Assembly: GCA_029948255.1 (NCBI GenBank)
Contig: JALIZF010001631.1
Coordinates: 310,001-374,000, forward strand
Length of the DNA stretch: 64,000 bases
Source of the DNA: Telmatactis stephensoni
Lineage: Eukaryota; Cnidaria; Anthozoa; Actiniaria; Isophelliidae
Direction: 5' to 3'
Each line of letters begins with the position of its first letter. Position 1 is the first letter of the stretch. Shown here in pieces: positions 62,570 through 64,000 of the stretch. Below the pieces are notes generated by a model. The model made no database searches. It had not been told where the DNA came from and worked only from the letters and a program-made list of their open reading frames with translations. Both the position numbers and the translations under genes were made by a program.

Positions 62570-62675
62570 ATGACGAAGATCATGAACGAAGTCAAAAACG
62601 ACCTGAACAGAGTTGGTTTGTTCAGTGAGCTTGGATACATCTCCATTGGTGATCCTTATAAGAGACGAGCCTTGA
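62570..62675 (+). CDS. CFAP96: CFAP96 (C4orf47-like) ciliary protein, first exon
   Basis: ATG at 62570 opens 35 codons plus one base before a GTAAGT donor at 62676. The peptide has NRVGLFSELGYISIGDPY, matching the conserved N-terminal R-[IV]-G-L-F-S-E-x-x-Y-I-x-[VI]-G-D-x-Y pattern of UPF0602/CFAP96 proteins as I remember them. The family is associated with cilia, flagella and centrosomal structures. The remaining exons are not visible up to 64000 and probably lie beyond the window. Head-to-head with RALBP1. Confidence 0.6.
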
Positions 62676-64000
62676 GTAAGTTAAACATTTCAGTTTTCCT
62701 TGTCTATTAGCATGCTGTTTATCATTTAAACGGACTCTTGGAGTCTATAGCATGTGAGAGTTTTTAGGTTATAGATTTTGTTATCGATTTATATATTTTG
62801 TTTTAAGCGTGTCCCCAATTAGTGCAACCAAGCGCTAGAACGACTAGACACTTTAATAAAGATATCTATCTATCTATCTCTCTTTTAATATCAAATAAAG
62901 TTTTTAATCTATAGCCTTTTTTACATGTAAATATATAGTAAAGCTTAAACCTAATTTTAAAATTAAAAAAAGTCTACATCATATAAGCTTACTATACAGT
63001 ACGTCAGACATGGTCAATGTCCTGTGAGTTAATTATAAAATGTAATAATAATAATAATAATAATAATATTTAATATTTATATAGCGCCATTGTGTTCAAA
63101 TGTTCATGCAATCAAAATGATATACAATTCTTACATAGGTTTTTTGATCAGTTATTATTTTTGCACATGATATGAATTGTGCACATGAAGTTTACAGCTT
63201 CAGAGTTAACAGCACAAATTCAAATAAAGTTCATTTTAGAATTGCACAACAAAATTAATACACGTACAACCCTATGAGTTCTATTAGAGTGCATACCAAT
63301 ATATCCGTGAAACAACTACTAACTACATTCAGCATGTAATAGTATTTAGTTATCAACTATTTAGTAATCAACAAACTAAGAATAAGACTGAGGCATGAAC
63401 TACCCAAAGAAACACATACATATGCAGGGCCGTAGCAAGGGGAGGGGCAATGGGGGCACTCGCCCCCCCAATAATTTTTCAACGGTTTTTCAATTTTTCA
63501 ATTTAAAGTTTTAAATTTTAAATGAATACAATATTCAGTTGTCGTATATATAACACATTGCTACAGAATTTAGTGTAAAAAGTGCACTGTTACAGTTCTA
63601 AGCTGACATGTATCGAGCAAGCCGCCAATTCTTAGGTATCTTTGAAATGTACACTCCAAAAAGTATGCGCTGAGTGGCTCGCGCTTCGCGCTCGCAATAT
63701 TATTAATATTCCATACCAACTACATGGTTAAAAAGTGGTATTATATTCGGAAAATCTAAAGATGGTACCTACATTGCTTTTAAAATACAACTGAGCTCTT
63801 GACGACTAACTACATCACGTTTCATTCCTCACAAAAAAAGTTGAAAAAATTCAATTTTGTAAAAAATGGCCATTTTTTTGCCAAGTGGCTTGCACTTTGT
63901 GCTCAATGTAGCTATATATAACACTGGCCCAAGAGAAACATCCCAAAACAACTTAGAAACGGTGGTTGAGAACTCCTTTTCTGCCGAAATTCGTGCTGAG
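62676..64000. other. Intron sequence with repeats
   Basis: (ATCT)n near 62861-62880 and (TAA)n at 63044-63067. At 63425 the end CAGGGCCGTAGCAAGG starts what is probably another hAT-like element; its right end is not in the window. Confidence 0.6.

Overview
This window is eukaryotic, AT-rich and animal. Its coding regions are short exons with GT-AG introns. The gene content points to a cnidarian, most likely an anthozoan (coral or sea anemone): an innate-immune receptor combining a DZIP3-like HEPN domain, NACHT and leucine-rich repeats (an architecture expanded in corals), a heparan-sulfate NDST-like enzyme, RALBP1 and CFAP96, in a background dense with small nested DNA transposons. The species is inferred from content only; no marker gene is present.

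Layout. 79-3491 (minus): a NACHT/LRR receptor gene broken by at least three frameshifts. 3640-11550: a pentamer repeat and a pile of fold-back elements and non-autonomous transposons, several nested in each other. 11548-25008 (minus): a complete nine-exon NDST-family gene (879 aa by my exon model). Its deacetylase motifs are kept, but all three PAPS-binding motifs of its sulfotransferase domain are altered; its introns hold a large 35-bp minisatellite and a pentamer repeat. 25009-30240: no gene, a LINE remnant and a 2.2-kb satellite of 13-bp units. 30241-37052: a decayed LTR (Ty3/gypsy-type) retrotransposon whose gag is interrupted by a 2.5-kb element encoding a tyrosine recombinase. 37053-51149: repeats, MITE-like elements with clear target-site duplications, one candidate small two-exon gene, and a large inverted repeat with mirrored minisatellites. 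51150-61973 (minus): a 16-exon RALBP1 gene (516 aa by my exon model). 62570 onward (plus): the first exon of a CFAP96 (C4orf47-like) gene, head-to-head with RALBP1.

The four host genes do not form a pathway: immune sensing (now broken), heparan-sulfate processing in the Golgi, Ral/Rho GTPase signalling, and cilia. The strongest biology is (i) the NDST with a degenerate sulfotransferase half and (ii) the tyrosine-recombinase element, which combines short terminal inverted repeats, an apparent 5-bp target duplication, same-orientation subterminal iterons and an array of roughly 40-bp-spaced repeats. Exon boundaries were read by eye from splice signals, reading phase and remembered family conservation; no search was run.
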